The notes beneath the pieces are model-generated. The model ran no database searches. It worked only from the letters and a program-made list of their open reading frames with translations, and was not told the DNA's origin. 64,000 bases of DNA from Eumeta japonica (taxonomy: Eukaryota > Arthropoda > Insecta > Lepidoptera > Psychidae), in contig BGZK01001456.1 in the NCBI GenBank assembly GCA_005406025.1, positions 62,001 to 126,000 of the forward strand. The letters are read 5' to 3'. The translations under genes and the position numbers were made by a program. This document shows, one piece after another, positions 13,004-25,792 of the stretch (the first letter of the stretch is position 1; every line of letters starts with the position of its first letter).

Positions 13004-13979
13004 TTCCAATATTCCGATAAATAAAAACATATCAATAGAAAGGCTAAATCTAAAGCATACTTACACTTCTATAACCGTATCTATAATTTAGAATATTTTG
13101 ATCAATTAAGACATTCATATTTAGGCAAAATATTAGAATAAACAATGAAATTGCGAAGATTTGATCCAAAGGAAATTATTTTGTCGCCCAATCCGCCTTA
13201 GACTAACTGAACGGTATGTACTCTTGAATTAGATCGATATCATATTCATTCATAAATATTTCATTGAATAAAAAAATTACATAACGGTGTAAATAACAAT
13301 CGATTTATTTTCGAATTAATTTACAATCGAAAAATCTATACAATCCGCAGAATATTATATTATCACGTCTATTATATTTTAAATCGATTATGTAGGTACA
13401 CAAATGTTATTAACTCTGTAAACCAGTTTAGCAACCTACCAAAGAGCAAGAATGAAATAAAAGTATTAAAGATAATGGAAATACTACTCTTTTTTTCATG
13501 TTTCATCCGAGACGCGACGGCCACGAAACCCGGCGGAAATGCTCGGTCGATACTCTTTGAATTTTTGCCAAACTTTAATTAAGCGCTTTCTTGGAATGAG
13601 GAATTGAGCCAACTAGTTGTTGAAAATAGTTTCGTATAACCGATTCTCAACTAAACACTTCTCTGGCTCGAGGGAAGTCCCTGAGGATCATTTGAAAGTT
13701 AAACAGCTTCGTGGACTCCAAATCCGGTCAATTTTATCTCGCGTCAAACACACCATATTAACTTGAGCTTGTGCGACTGAGGACGTAAAACTGAACGAAA
13801 GCATTTAGAAGTTCCGATCTATTGATACATTCTACGTGCCTTTATATTGATCTAATTAAGTTTATAAAATACTAACTTTCGCTCTACAGCGTCGCTCACG
13901 TGGACATAGAATGTATTTCTTATATCTTTTATATAGGTAATTCTTTTTGTCTAACCCAAGTTCGTATGCGCCTAAATGC
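13004..13979. other. Unassigned stretch between the repeat copies
   Basis: No gene or RNA was recognised. The GC-richer patch near 13500-13560 has no coding signal. Confidence 0.4.
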
Positions 13980-14090
13980 CAACCCTAGCACTGTTCCCGA
14001 TTTTGATCCCACTCCAACTTTCGATTCTAATCCTAGTCCCATACTCAATTTCGGTTGTGGTCCTCGATTCTGCTTTCTGTCCGTACAATT
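13980..14090. repeat. Degenerate hexamer-period tract, pyrimidine-rich
   Basis: The tract reads in steps of six: gttccc, gatttt, gatccc, actcca, actttc, gattct, aatcct, agtccc and so on. The loose consensus is RATYCY. The overlapping open frames, which show alternating hydrophobic/proline dipeptides, follow from this periodicity and are not called as genes. Five more tracts of this kind are in the window. Confidence 0.7.
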
Positions 14091-14098
14091 TTAGTATC

Positions 14099-14152
14099 GC
14101 TACTAGTTATAGATCCGATTTGTTTCATACAATCGGATCTATAACTAGTAGC
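14099..14152. repeat. 22-bp perfect hairpin
   Basis: Positions 14099-14120 are exactly reverse-complemented at 14131-14152, with a 10-nt loop (TGTTTCATAC). The stem contains ACTAGTTATAGATCCGAT. It lies directly after the hexamer tract and before the second copy of the 260-bp repeat. A small inverted duplication or foldback insertion is possible. Confidence 0.9.
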
Positions 14153-14231
14153 CAATCTCAAATTAATCAGGGATTTTTTTTTATTTCTTTCTAGAAGTTA
14201 TATAAGTTTATTTCTATTTTCTAGATTTTTT

Positions 14232-14492
14232 TTATTTCTATAATCTATATAAGTATTTTATTATTAGGTCTAAGACAATTGTTACGGAAAGTAACTGAGT
14301 CTTTAGACGATGTCTTTGAAATGACTTTATTCTAATTTGACTTCTCTATAATATTTTAAAATTTTACTCATAAGTATTTCCATTCCAGCTTACAAACAAA
14401 AAGCAAAATATTAGTTCCTTAACAAAAAGTTTACATCTTTGTATTAACCTTAAAGATGGGATGAAATTATTTAATAGATTTTAATGTAGGTA
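14232..14492 (+). repeat. 260-bp dispersed direct repeat, copy 2
   Basis: This is the second copy of the segment at 12743-13003. The match stops abruptly after GATTTTAATGTAGGTA at 14492, the same internal point as copy 1, so both ends look like real element or duplication boundaries. Confidence 0.85.
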
Positions 14493-16083
14493 GGGAGATA
14501 TATGAAGCCGAGTTAAATGTTAATATCAAAAAAATATATATACTGTATTACTCGGAGGTAGTGTAGCTTTCTAAGAGTGAAAATTTTTTTAGTATCGGTG
14601 TAGTCAATAATACAAATAGCGAGAGCCAAGTTTGGCGATGACAGGTGAATTGGATTTTAGCGATGTGATTTCGATATATAATATGTTGGGTCCGGTTTTA
14701 TTGACCCCGCTATTATCTCATCTATTTCAGATAATAGCAGTAGGTAGGGGCCTGATAAGTACTGCTATCACCATTGCGGTGACAACGTCCGAGATGGACG
14801 GCTTAACGTACTCCTTAGAAAGTACGGAGCGAATGCATTAATTTGACTTATATCAAAAAGTTGTTCACCCTCGGTCAAGATTTAATCCAGTACATTCCGG
14901 TTATTAATAATGTTCTTTTAACCACGGAACCACTACCGATACATTTTTCAGTTAAGTAATTTCATATAAATTATGTTTTACTACGATAGTATCCAAATTC
15001 CTGATCACGTTTCGTCCATGTAGAGTGACTTAATATATAGATCTGCATAAATTTCACTATCGTAGGGTCGAAATCAACTAAAATTTTTAAACCAATTTTC
15101 CTCATTTTATAGATTAAAAACTTAAATAATGCATACATATAATGTAACGCCAACTTACAGCAAACAAATGCCAACACTAAATCGAAATTATTATAAAAGG
15201 AAATCAGAAAAAGATGAATCGTGTCGTAAAGTGTAAATGCATCATCAAGTAATTACACAGGCAAGGGGTGACGCTATTGCGCTATACTTAAATACTCGGG
15301 TACTTTGTCTGGCTGATGAGAGCATTAAACGGGCTCGCCTGCCGCGACACGAGATTTCGCGTGAAAAGCCACTTTAACAATAGTGCACATTACCTTACGC
15401 GACGGCCTAATGTACGGCAATATATCGATGTGTATAAGCTTCTTGAGAAAATAGTACGTAACATCACAGTCGTAATCACAGGAGGTTGTGGCAGTAATCA
15501 CAAGTTCTTATCACAGTAACCAGAAGATCTTAGCGTTGAGATCGAAGGTAAGGAGACGAAAAATAAAAAACACAGGACAAGTGTGAATTGGAGGGCTTTT
15601 TATGAACTGGATTATATAAATTTGATTTTTACTTGTTTTCGATTTCAATACTGGCGAGACATCGGTCCAAGAATTCTGAAACTAGTCTCTATTTCCAATT
15701 CAAAAAAAAAATCGATTTTTCCTTTAATTTTCGTATACTTATAAATTTTAAATTTTCATTGTGTGAAGTTCAAAAAATCGAACACGTCGGTTTACATCAT
15801 GATCCATGCTCTAACTGCAAATGTTAAATTATAATCGCAAAAAAACATATGACAACAACAAATTAACCATTTTTAGATTTTATTCACATATGCAGACTTT
15901 GATTCTTGCTAAAGTTCATAATTCAAGTACAATGGGAAGTATCCTATATATGACCCTAATATTTATTTGTGAATCAATATATGCGGCAAAAATACTTGGA
16001 AGCTAAATTTATTTAACAGCTTCGAGGGATCTTAGACCAAGTAATTAAAATTAATTTGAACGTGAAAAATATATGCATTTCTG
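14493..16083. other. Unassigned stretch
   Basis: Short frames occur near 14632-14841 and 15316-15519, but they have no domain or splice context. Nothing else was recognised. Confidence 0.45.
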
Positions 16084-16166
16084 AGAAAACTCGACAGATA
16101 CACAGGCAGACAGACAACTAAGTGATCCTATTAGGGTTACTTTGAGGTATGGAACCCTAAAAATGA
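16084..16166 (+). repeat. Interspersed repeat end (lepidopteran-type)
   Basis: GACAGACAACTAAGTGATCC is followed by a TATTAGGG-like block and ends near TATGGAACCCTAAAAATG. From memory this word order recurs in lepidopteran introns as the end of a short interspersed repeat. The family name and upstream extent are not known to me. Confidence 0.45.
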
Positions 16167-16837
16167 AATTCATACTCATGTAATGCATACACTTGCATAT
16201 TTACAGTACCGATAATCTATTTTGCACATAGAGATATTTGGTACGATTTATTTTTTCCCCGCATCGCGTGCAAAACAAGAAGATAAGGCAACGAAATCGG
16301 TGGGTCATCTGTATGCGTGTGAACTATGGAAGCGTGGCTGTAGAGGGCTCCCCGCAATTTTCTACTCCGCTAAGTATTGTATTAGGTAATTTTTCGTCCC
16401 ACTGCCCCATGCCGCTGTGAGAGGTCAAACGCCGGCGAAGAGTAAGGGACGCTTTTAAGTGACGAAGACTCGTATTCAGCAGTGTACAGCAAATAATACA
16501 GATATAAAGATGGTATAATAAACTGATCTCATAAACATGTTTCAAATTACCGCTTTTTTTTATTCTACTGATTCTATAAAAAATATCCTAGACATTTAAC
16601 ATTATATTCCATTCCGATATAGTTTCTTCTAAATAATAGGTACTGATCGTCGATACCGTTTTCAAATTGTGCACTTTCTTTTAAAATCGGAACCTTATCC
16701 TAATGATAATGAAAAAACAACTTCTATGTTTGGACGTTTAGGTTTAAACAACTAAAAGAACTGTTATTAACGTAAACGAAATTGTATATAAATTCAGATT
16801 AAGTTCAATAAAAGTTCTAAAAAATCAAGGGTAGAAT
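16167..16837. other. Unassigned stretch
   Basis: Overlapping antiparallel frames lie near 16238-16545, without motifs. Nothing was recognised. Confidence 0.4.
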
Positions 16838-17105
16838 TACGTGCGAGACCGGAACCGCGATTAGAAAGCGAGTCGGACTCCAAGTTGTGAGCTTGATCAG
16901 GATTGGATTGAGTAAATAGAAATGGGAAACCGGTAGCGGTACCGGAAACAAAATTGAACGTGGGACCGGGGTCGGGATCGAGAGAATCACCCGAACCGCA
17001 ACTAGGTGCGACATCGGAATCGATACCTGTACCAGGAATTTAAATCCAAAACGGAATCGAAATCGAGATCCGAACTGACGGCGAAATCGAGGTGTACGAA
17101 AGACG
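16838..17105. repeat. Degenerate hexamer-period tract, purine-rich (longest)
   Basis: About 270 bp can be parsed in sixes: gagacc, ggaacc, gcgatt, then atcgga, atcgat, acctgt, accagg, aatcga, aatcga, gatccg. This is the complementary register of the RATYCY tract at 13980. A minus-strand open frame through it, rich in FRFRFGF and PVPLPV dipeptides, is explained by the repeat and is not called. Confidence 0.75.
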
Positions 17106-17972
17106 AATGAATTCGTCTCGTGACATGCAGTCGAAGCCGCGGGCAAACGTCAGTTCTAAAGCTACGCGTCAAAAACTTCTTTTGGCCTGATTTTTAGCGA
17201 ACATTTTTTCATAAAGCTCCAAAACAGAAATCCAAGAAGAGAAACATCGATCCCGCGGTAGTCGGACAACGTTCAGAGCAAACGATCCCCTCTCACGCGT
17301 GGAGGCCGTAGTCAAACTTTTTGAAGCCTTTGTAGCGAACGACGGCAGTTTATCCGCGCCGCCGCACCCGCGCGCGCGCCGCGCCGACTACGAATTTTAA
17401 TTAGCGGGCTCGCTGCACAGCGATGCATATATTCACGTAGTAACCTTTTTGCCTAATTGCATCCATTGCAGGACGCTTTCCGATGCGTAGGTATTTTGTT
17501 TTTAGCATCTATTCAAAAAGATTGTTATCTATTTTTCGCTTTACACTTTTTTTTTGGTCTTCGCAATTGCAAAGAAAAGGAACACCTATAATAATTTAAC
17601 AAAAAGAATTTTCGTCTGTTACAATTTATGTGCTATCGCTAAGGAAATGTTGAAATTTTATATAAATAAATATAGTCAGCTATGATTTAAGATATCTGTA
17701 AGTTTTTGTTTAACATATGAATTAAAATTCATATGTTTTAGTGCGAAAAACTTAGGTTTCCAAATTAAAACGAAAAACGTAAAAAACTTGCAACGGTTCA
17801 CTATCATCATTAAGTAGATGAAAGAGAAAGCTAAATATAGGACAAGAAACGGAGAACCAAAAAATGTATATTTTTTACAATAATGATGTGAAATTCGCAA
17901 ATATAAGGCTCTATCTCGCTAAGAACGAAGCTTTTTTGCCTGCGTCTTCTACATATCGGTTATCTTCTACTA
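17106..17972. other. Unassigned stretch with CpG-rich patch
   Basis: A CpG-rich patch lies at 17240-17420. A 12-bp perfect inverted repeat, AACATATGAATT at 17712-17723 and its complement at 17726-17737, lies downstream. No gene was recognised. Confidence 0.4.
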
Positions 17973-18670
17973 TTAGGTCGGTGAAAAAGGTTTTTCGTAT
18001 TCTATAAACAAAAAGTTGCAGTAAAATATCTTTCGTTGTGCCGTTTGTATCTGGCTACTTTTGATACCATTGTGTATGGTGTCAAATGGTACGGAATACG
18101 ACATTTTAAAAAAAGAAAAAGTATAATTAAAAACGGTGTCGCTCCATTTTTATAACGTTTTTCTGTCTACCGAAATGAGCGAATTTGACATAGAAATTCG
18201 ATACATTTTGAAGCTTTATTACAAAAAAGGGAAAAATGGGCCACAAAAAAAATGTGACGCTTATGGATCTAATTCAATGTCGGTAAGCATAACACATAAC
18301 TAGTTCAAGCGTTTGCAGCGCAATAATTTTTATGTCAAAGATGAAACTCTCTCTATTTGACCTGTTACGGATAAAGTCGATGCAATTTTGGAAAAGGAAG
18401 AGTAAGATCAGTATAATAGTTCTCACGACATAACTGAAGACCTGGAGATTGACCACAAAACAGTTTGGACCCATTTAAAAAAAAACTGGACATCCAAAAA
18501 AGCTCGATACTCAAGTCCCATGCCCGCGAGTTCACAGAAAGAAATCTAATGAGTCGCGTACTAATATGCGATTTTCTATTGAATCATCGTAATGAAACCG
18601 AACCGTTTTTGCAAAGATTGATGACAGGCGATGAAAAATGCATTACCTACGACAAGAGCGTTTTTTTTTA
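17973..18670 (+). mobile_element. Mariner-like element 1, 3'-truncated
   Basis: A TA dinucleotide at 17971-17972 precedes the terminal repeat TTAGGTCGGTGAAAAAGG. A degenerate 5' leader and the transposase N-terminal half follow. Similarity stops after the GDEKC-I-YDKSV region at about 18665 and runs into a T-tract, so the catalytic middle, the C-terminus and the right terminal repeat are missing. The encoded protein resembles the mellifera/cecropia side of the mariner family. Confidence 0.85.
18175..18665 (+). pseudogene. Mariner transposase, N-terminal fragment
   Basis: The ATG at 18175 starts MSEFDIEIRYILKLYYKKGK, typical of the DNA-binding N-terminus of mariner transposases. Frameshifts follow. 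The recognisable blocks LTERNLMSRVLICDFLL-like, NETEPFLQRL and MTGDEKCITYD come from a later frame that reaches 18665. The GDEK block holds the first catalytic Asp, and the second and third are absent. It is non-functional. Confidence 0.8.
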
Positions 18671-20441
18671 ATATTCATTTTAAATGTAGAAACTCAAATT
18701 TCTCACTAAAATGCTTGTAACTGACTCGTATTTACGTCGGCCTTGTATCTACTGAGATGTATATTTTCTTATGTTAACGTTATGTACATCTTCTGTAATA
18801 TATACATATTTATTAAAGCATTCCCGTGAACAAATTCTCCTTTTATATTTATTTATTTAGATAAAACGAACGCTGCGCGAGAACGCTGAATAATTTTTCA
18901 GAAATGTTTAGCTTTCACGCTTTGAATATCTTGTAAATGGTGGAGGTGGTTTGTCGAAAGTACTTTACGAACAATATTTTCTTAAGCCATCCCCGTTCAC
19001 GTCGGTAACGTAAACATCTAAGGTTTTTAAAACGTCGTTACGCTAAGCCCCGCCTCGACACCTCATTTTTCTTCGATTTTAGCTCCTTATCAAGAACCCT
19101 TCTCGCCTATCCAGATTTTAATATCCGCTTTCATCTCTGCCGCTCCTGAGTCCTCGCACTGAATCACTGCAAAACTCAATTTTTGTGACAATAGAGGTTG
19201 CACCCTCGCGAGATTTATTAAAATATATCTGACATCGTAATTTAAAAGTTAAATATGCAGTACGCAAAAGTATTAGTAAAGTTCCGTTCCGACCGACATA
19301 AATTAAGAAATAGTTTTATAGATAATAATTACCTATTTCATTTTCACTTCTTCTCGAATAAACATCGTCATTATGTTCGGCATACTATTCTCAGATATTT
19401 ATTATTTTATTTATTTATGTATAATCCGAAATACTCGTATCTAAAATCGTGAAGAATTCTTAACAAGTCCAGACAACACGTCTACAATCAATTTAACATG
19501 TCTAATTAATAGATATTTTAATAGGTAAATTTTATTACGTGATAGTACAAAATTTAACTATCAAGATAATATAATAAGTTTTGCAAATCCCTCACATAAA
19601 GAGTTTATTTTCCACATTTTACGTGTATACAATTGACTTTATCTTTTAATCGTTAAGATAAAACAAAATCTTTGCATAGTCAAATGAAATAAACAAATTC
19701 GTTGATAAACTTAATACTTTTGCATTTAAACTTTTACGTCTAACGCGTCCGTCCGCTTAGTGAAACGCATAAAAACTACAATAACCAGAATTTCAACTCT
19801 AGAAGACGGAATGAACTACCGGTGCTAATAAACTGTAGTTCAACTTCGATCGTACGTGGACACAAATAGCAGCGCGGCGGTCGCCCGCCGACAAATAAAA
19901 CTTGATTAACTGCCTCGGGGCGGACTTCCTCGTGCCTGAAACCGCTCGGGGCGAAGCTCGCTATAGCTTACACACTTTTGCCGGGCAGCATAGAGCATAC
20001 TTGATGCCGCAACAAATGATAAATGGCTAGATCGTATATCAAATGAGAAGAAATCGTAGAGATTAGTAAAAATGATATAGTAGAGTTAGTGTTAGATGAG
20101 GTGGAAGGACAATGATTAATAGAAGACCATGCCGTAAATCTTTTCGCATGTTTCGTTATAACGTATTAGTTTGACGATAGGGGTAGATGCTAACTGTGCT
20201 CGATATAGTAATTAATATTGTTTTTTTTAATAGTAGCTTTCAGTTTTTCAAGTCGCGTTAATGATAAAAACCTAAGAAATAACCTATTTTATTTATTTAT
20301 TCACGTTTTAATTATAAACTCATCTAACCTATTTTCCAAAAAGGATGGACAGGGACAAATTATTTAAACAAATACGATTTTTCTATTCGTCCATTCATAG
20401 TTTCATATAAGTCATCGATTTTGAGTGCCTCCACCGTTACA
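18671..20441. other. Unassigned stretch
   Basis: No gene was recognised. A CpG-richer patch at 19840-19985 is a possible regulatory block. Confidence 0.45.
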
Positions 20442-20453
20442 TGCTTTATTCTA
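20442..20453. repeat. Left 12-bp flanking direct repeat
   Basis: TGCTTTATTCTA immediately precedes the 837-bp element and is repeated exactly at 21291-21302. This fits a target-site duplication. If one base belongs to the terminal repeat, the duplication would be 10 bp. Confidence 0.75.
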
Positions 20454-21290
20454 GAGTTGCAAAAATGCATTACTTTAGTTAATGCATTGGCGTTTCATTA
20501 CTTATTACTGTTAATAATGAGTAATGGAAACTGATTCCATTACTTTTTTATTTTTTTAATGGAACAAAAATTGATTTTCACTACATTTTTTTAAATTAAT
20601 AATGGATTATCTTTACATTATTCATTAAAAATTTTTATGAGTACTTAAATAATCTTCATTAAAATTTTTCAAATTAATGAGTAATGTACCAATTTTCCAT
20701 TACTCATTTTTATATTTTAGTGAGTATTGTAATGTATCAACTTTTCATTACCAACTTCTGTATAGTTGATGGAGAATTAATGAGTATTCCATTATACTCA
20801 TTATATAAAAATATAATTAGTGTATTTAATAATAGCTGTTATTAAGATGTTAAAAACCGGAGTGTAATATCATATATAGTAAGGAAAAAATGGAATCTAA
20901 TTAAAAATCACATTTTTCAATTTGATATTGTTTATGTCTTAAAAATTTTTCAATTAAAAAATATCTTTCACTCTTATTACACTCCAACAGTTTAAACATC
21001 CATCAAAAATTCAAAAACTCCCTAACCATCACTCTAAAGGTTTTTTGTTAATGTAATGAGTAATGTCATCTATTTACACATTACATTTTTAATGTGTAAT
21101 GTGTGATTTTCCATTACTCATTTTTTTTTTAATGAGTAATGAAAGACCACACATTACACATTAATTATTTAATTAGTAATGTAAATAATTTACATTATTT
21201 TTTTTTAATGAGTAATGGAGAAAAATTACATTACCATTACAAAAAATAATGATTATTGCATTACTTTTTACATTAAGATTTTCGCAACTC
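20454..21290. mobile_element. 837-bp non-coding element of ATGAGTAATG motifs with short inverted ends
   Basis: The left end GAGTTGCAAAAAT and the right end (reverse complement GAGTTGCGAAAAT) form 13-bp terminal inverted repeats with one mismatch. The interior is packed with variants of AATGAGTAATG and its complement CATTACTCATT on both strands, near 20510-20530, 20680-20710, 21050-21065, 21115-21140 and 21205-21220. There is no coding frame. The ends and the 12-bp flanking repeat suggest a MITE-like non-autonomous DNA element. A duplication of 9-12 bp would be closer to Mutator-like elements than to hAT (8) or mariner (TA); this is inference. Confidence 0.7.
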
Positions 21291-21302
21291 TGCTTTATTC
21301 TA
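21291..21302. repeat. Right 12-bp flanking direct repeat
   Basis: This is an exact copy of 20442-20453, directly after the right inverted end of the element. Confidence 0.75.
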
Positions 21303-23411
21303 ATTCAGTAAATTCTTTCAAACCACACTTTTCTCTGACATCACTATTTATATATCTATCGAATAGCTAGTGATAGAAAGTTCGTCATTATTCTATCAAT
21401 TCGATGTAGGGACATTTTAAAACTTTCGAAAGACTACTCCTAAACGCTATCACAAAATAATTAAAATTTATTAGCAAATACTATTAAATATCCACGTAAT
21501 AATAAATTACTAACTCGTAAGAAAATGATGAGACTGAAAAAGAAGAAAAGCTATAAAACGGCAGTTACAATACTGTATTTGCTGTCTGAGACAAATCCAA
21601 TAAGTCTGAACAGTTGATTTTCTTGCGTAGTTGGAAACAGAAACTCGAGACAGTTGGAAAGTAACGATCCGCCGATTTAATTTCCGTTGTTATATTTTCT
21701 TTTACTTTGTTTTTCCGACTGAATACTAAAAATTTTATAATAAAAAACGTCAATATGACTATTTGTAATATTCATATTTTTCCAAAATACAAAAACTCGG
21801 ACATTCCTTATGATATTCCATTGTGTACGGTGTTGTTTCGCAGAAATTCACTATTAGATGCTAGCCTGCGACATGCAGTAACATGTAGCATGCTACCCGC
21901 CGCTGACCCTCGAATCTGTTCTTCCGCTGTTAATGCTCGTCAAACGAATTAAATATTAGCTTGAGAGGATTGACAGATGTCGAACACGTAACCGAATGTT
22001 AATTTTCTATTTATCTTAACTGCCATTTAATTACATTTGCCATTTAGTTACAATTTCTACGTACGTTTCATTCCAATTAGGCACATCTTAAGGAAAACTC
22101 AGACATACAGAGGTAGATGAGACCCATCATAGTGTCAGGAGTGCTAAGACTTGCAACAGGGAAGGGACTTCTGTCACCTTTTACGTGCCATTCACTGCGT
22201 CAGACGAGGTGATTGGGAGCGCATCTTTTCATCACGAAATTGTTTTATCTAAGAATAGCCAATTAGCACAGTTCCTATTTCGCAAAATAAAATAAAATAA
22301 TTGTAGCAAATAAACTAAACTTTCTCAGAAAAGCCAGATCGATTTATCGCGAACGTGACATCCTGTCCGATATTTATTTATTTTTCTCTATACGAAGACG
22401 ATAGATTCAATTACAGGGAGTGGAAAAAAAAATAACTGTAGAACCGTTTCGTCCTATTTCTTATGGAAGGGCGCTGTTACCTGAAAGTATTACTTATATC
22501 CGAGACTGACGTTTGGTAAGAAGGTTCGCTAGTTCGACGTATACAGATCTGCTTGACTGATCCATCTATACTATTTTATAAATCTGTCTGTGCATACATT
22601 TTTTATTTTTGTAGGATTTTGCTATAAATCCTCCTTTTATGACTCACTAACCTCGATTCAAAAATTTATAAAATACATACCTGTCTGTTTATAAGTATTT
22701 TTATAACTTTAAAACGGTTTGATCTATCCTGATAGAAATCAGTATCCAGTAAGAGCGTGCAATCGCGCAAATGATGATATATATGAATTCAATAAAAGGT
22801 TTGTCTGTTGTTTATCCAGACTAATATATTTCGGCTAAAAAGATCTTTATCAGATCTTGAAATAGCTTATCTCCTGGACCAAGAAATACGATAATTTGTA
22901 TTTGTATTTATCAATATATTCGATTTTTTGTAAAATTTTGTCATAAATATTTATTTCATAGCGCACATAATCTATAATTATCATTTTTAAATGTTTACTC
23001 TGATTATCTTTCGATAGTCTCTTTGCTGGTCCAAGCTAACTTCTGAAAAGACACTCTTTGAGGTAGAGACTATATACTTCAAGTTAAGTGTATTTTGTTC
23101 ATTTTCTTTGCGTGTCTAAGTCATTCCTTAGATTACTATAATACTGAAGATACGTTGTACGCGCGAACTGGAAGGTTTCTAAAATAAATCTAGTATTTGT
23201 TAGACTTCGTCTGCGTATTTATACCATTGTATCAAGCTACTAAAAAGATTCAAAAATTTCTTCACTAATAAGAAGTTCTCTGTGTAAAATATGCCATTAA
23301 CATTTCCACTAGACTTCGCCAGCATATTTGTGCTGTTATGAATTCTAAAAATTCTTACACTCATAAAAAGCTATATTATCCTCGAGTAATATAGTGTAAA
23401 TTTTCAAGTCA
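21303..23411. other. Unassigned AT-rich stretch
   Basis: A phrase near 22566 (CTATACTATTTTATAAATCTG) resembles the start of a common lepidopteran repeat, but the following bases do not support it well. No gene is called. Confidence 0.4.
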
Positions 23412-23605
23412 AATATGAGACTAAAATTAGAATCAAGAATGTGACCAGAACCGGAATGAGGAGCAGTACCGAAATCAAAATTTAAAGTAGGATCGGGATC
23501 GAGAGCGGAACCAGAGTCGAAACCTTAAATCGAGACGATGGAGAGTAAAACAAATCGGTATCGAAAGTAGGACTGGGGTTTGAGACGAAAACGGAACAGC
23601 GTCAT
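23412..23605. repeat. Degenerate hexamer-period tract, purine-rich
   Basis: This parses in sixes: gaaccg, gaatga, ggagca, gtaccg, aaatca, then ggatcg, ggatcg, agagcg, gaacca, gagtcg. It is the same loose GRAYCR register as 16838-17105. Confidence 0.65.
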
Positions 23606-23654
23606 GATTGAAAATGTAATCGGTCGATATACAAGATGAAAGAATCCACTCCTT

Positions 23655-23700
23655 GTCCTTGCGGGCGAAGCAACAGGCGGAAGCTAGTAATATATATAAT
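23655..23700 (-). repeat. CpG-rich short repeat tail, copy 1
   Basis: CTTGCGGGCGAAGCAACAGG followed by CGGAAGCTAGTA is the reverse complement of the phrases at 36638 and 60624 (TAGCT..TGCC..CGGCTTC..CCGCG). From memory this is a very common terminal motif of a lepidopteran interspersed repeat. The rest of the element cannot be delimited here. Confidence 0.5.
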
Positions 23701-25792
23701 AAAAACTATTTTTTTTTGCTTGTCGGGGTAACAGTCAAAAACCACCAAACGATTCGGTATGGTATTTTAACGATTCGACGTCGAATTGTGGATGATTTAG
23801 AGCTATTTATTTTTAAATCGCATATATCCTTCGCCGAGTGCTTAGTTTCAAAACCTACAACGCCCAGCGATTGGCGGACGGGTGACCGCCAGTGATCTAT
23901 AAAAAATGTACATTACGAATATTAAAGTACATCGTTTCAACTTCGGATCGTTTCATAGTCGATATAATAGCACATATTGGGTTACCTACTTCATGCAAAA
24001 AAAAAACTCGTCCCCTTGTTCACGCCCACGTCACCCGTGAACGTCTATTGTTTTTTGTATACCGTTTGTTATCGTTTGCGCCGCAACCGAACGTCTATAA
24101 CGAATCAGAATTCGAGATTCGGAGAAAGTATAATACCGCGAATGTATCGACGAGGACACGTCACAAAAACGATCACACGTTTGACGTCCGCCGGGTCTGT
24201 CTGTCTCTCACGAGGCAAGTACACGCTTGCATTGAAATATTTTCCAACGTTGGTGGCGGAAAGAATGATTTTAGGGAAAAATTTTAACGTTATAGCTACT
24301 CAAAATACATGAAATTGAGGTTTGCATTTGTAAAGATTATAAAACCTGGATGGATGCAAGTAAACCTCGCGCAAATTAATTTTGAGCACAATCGCTACTA
24401 TTCCGCGCTATGATTTCAAGTTGTGCATATTAGAAACAATCGCTTACACAGATTTACATTCTATTTTTTATTATTTGGTAACACCCTAAATCCAAGCCGG
24501 TTTTTGCACGACTCATAATGCGAATTTTTCGTTTTCAACTTTTCATCGTTGTACTGGAAACTACTATGAATTATAGTAAATCATTTTTGTAATTTCCTAT
24601 AGCTCTTGTCACCAATATTTATTTTTTCGTAGAATTAATTGTCATTATTAGATCAGATCAAGTTATTGTTTAACAAATACGCCTCCTCGAAATCAGTAAT
24701 ATGTGTGCTAATCGCCACTCTGAACTGGCTAGATGGCGATCACTATAGTAGACCTCTCATATTTACGAATGACATTGTTGGTCATGATTAGTTTAAATAT
24801 TTTTGAAATTTGATCATAATTATTAAAAAAACTATTAATCCCGTTCTATTCAATGCTCATGATGTCTTCAAAAATTGTAATATTTATTTATCACTTACTT
24901 TGATAGGGAAAAAAAAAAACCATCGTGATTAAACTTGTATTAAAGACAAATGTGACATGAATCTTATAAGACGAAAAGTCACCAAGACGCATTAGGCTAT
25001 CTAACATAGAAACTATATGGCCAGTAATCCATGTGTAGTCTCATCTAGTGTTCGATTCCTCTTAGAAGAGTTTAGTCGGAAAACTTGCCGGCTTTACTAG
25101 AATATTGTCGAGGAAAGTCTTAACTTTTCGATAACCACCTACTAAATACAGTCTTATTAGTACATCGTTCGTAGGTACGGTTTATGAAGGTATGTATTTC
25201 AAACAATTACATAGAGCAATGATTTTGTATTAACTTAAACGAGTATATCTCTAAATTACCTATATTTTCATCTTTAATTTGACATTGACGTTTAATTTTG
25301 ATACTTTACGACGCTTTATCATATATCATTGTTTCTATCGGTACAAACTTCACTTATTTTTTTTAAATGACCCACTTTAAAAACTAGTATGTATGTTATA
25401 TTCGTTCGTTTTACAACCATCGTCCAAAATCCTTGAGAACATTTATGACGGCCGAATTAAAGAAATGATCGAATCCAGCAACCCTCGTTATTTTTCTTCA
25501 AACAGTATAAAACAAAGTTATGATTTCTGTTTGTCTATCAGTCTCTATGAACTACGCAAACAGTGTTTCAGTTTAACAATAATTTAAAGGATTTCTTCGG
25601 CAAGACATGAAAAGACAGTTGAGAAATCTCAATATTCTCCAATAAAGTAGTATAAAGACCCTTTCAAGGCGTTTATATGCTTTACCAAGACTAAACCGTA
25701 AGAGATAAACATCAAATTAATGTACAGAAGAAATGTATAACTTACAAATATCTATAGAAGAGTCCGCGATGGCGTACGTCTACGTAGACAGA
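23701..25792. other. Unassigned stretch
   Basis: Overlapping frames at 23892-24312 lack motifs or splice context. No gene was recognised. Confidence 0.45.

Noticed and set aside
16817..17146. 109-codon minus-strand frame with FRFRFGF and PVPLPV repeats
   Set aside because: It is fully explained by the period-6 nucleotide tract.
22566..23700. Possible single element from CTATACTATTTTATAAA to the CpG-rich tail at 23655
   Set aside because: The start resembles a known repeat opening only over about 20 bases, and the interior contains an unrelated hexamer tract. The link is not supportable.
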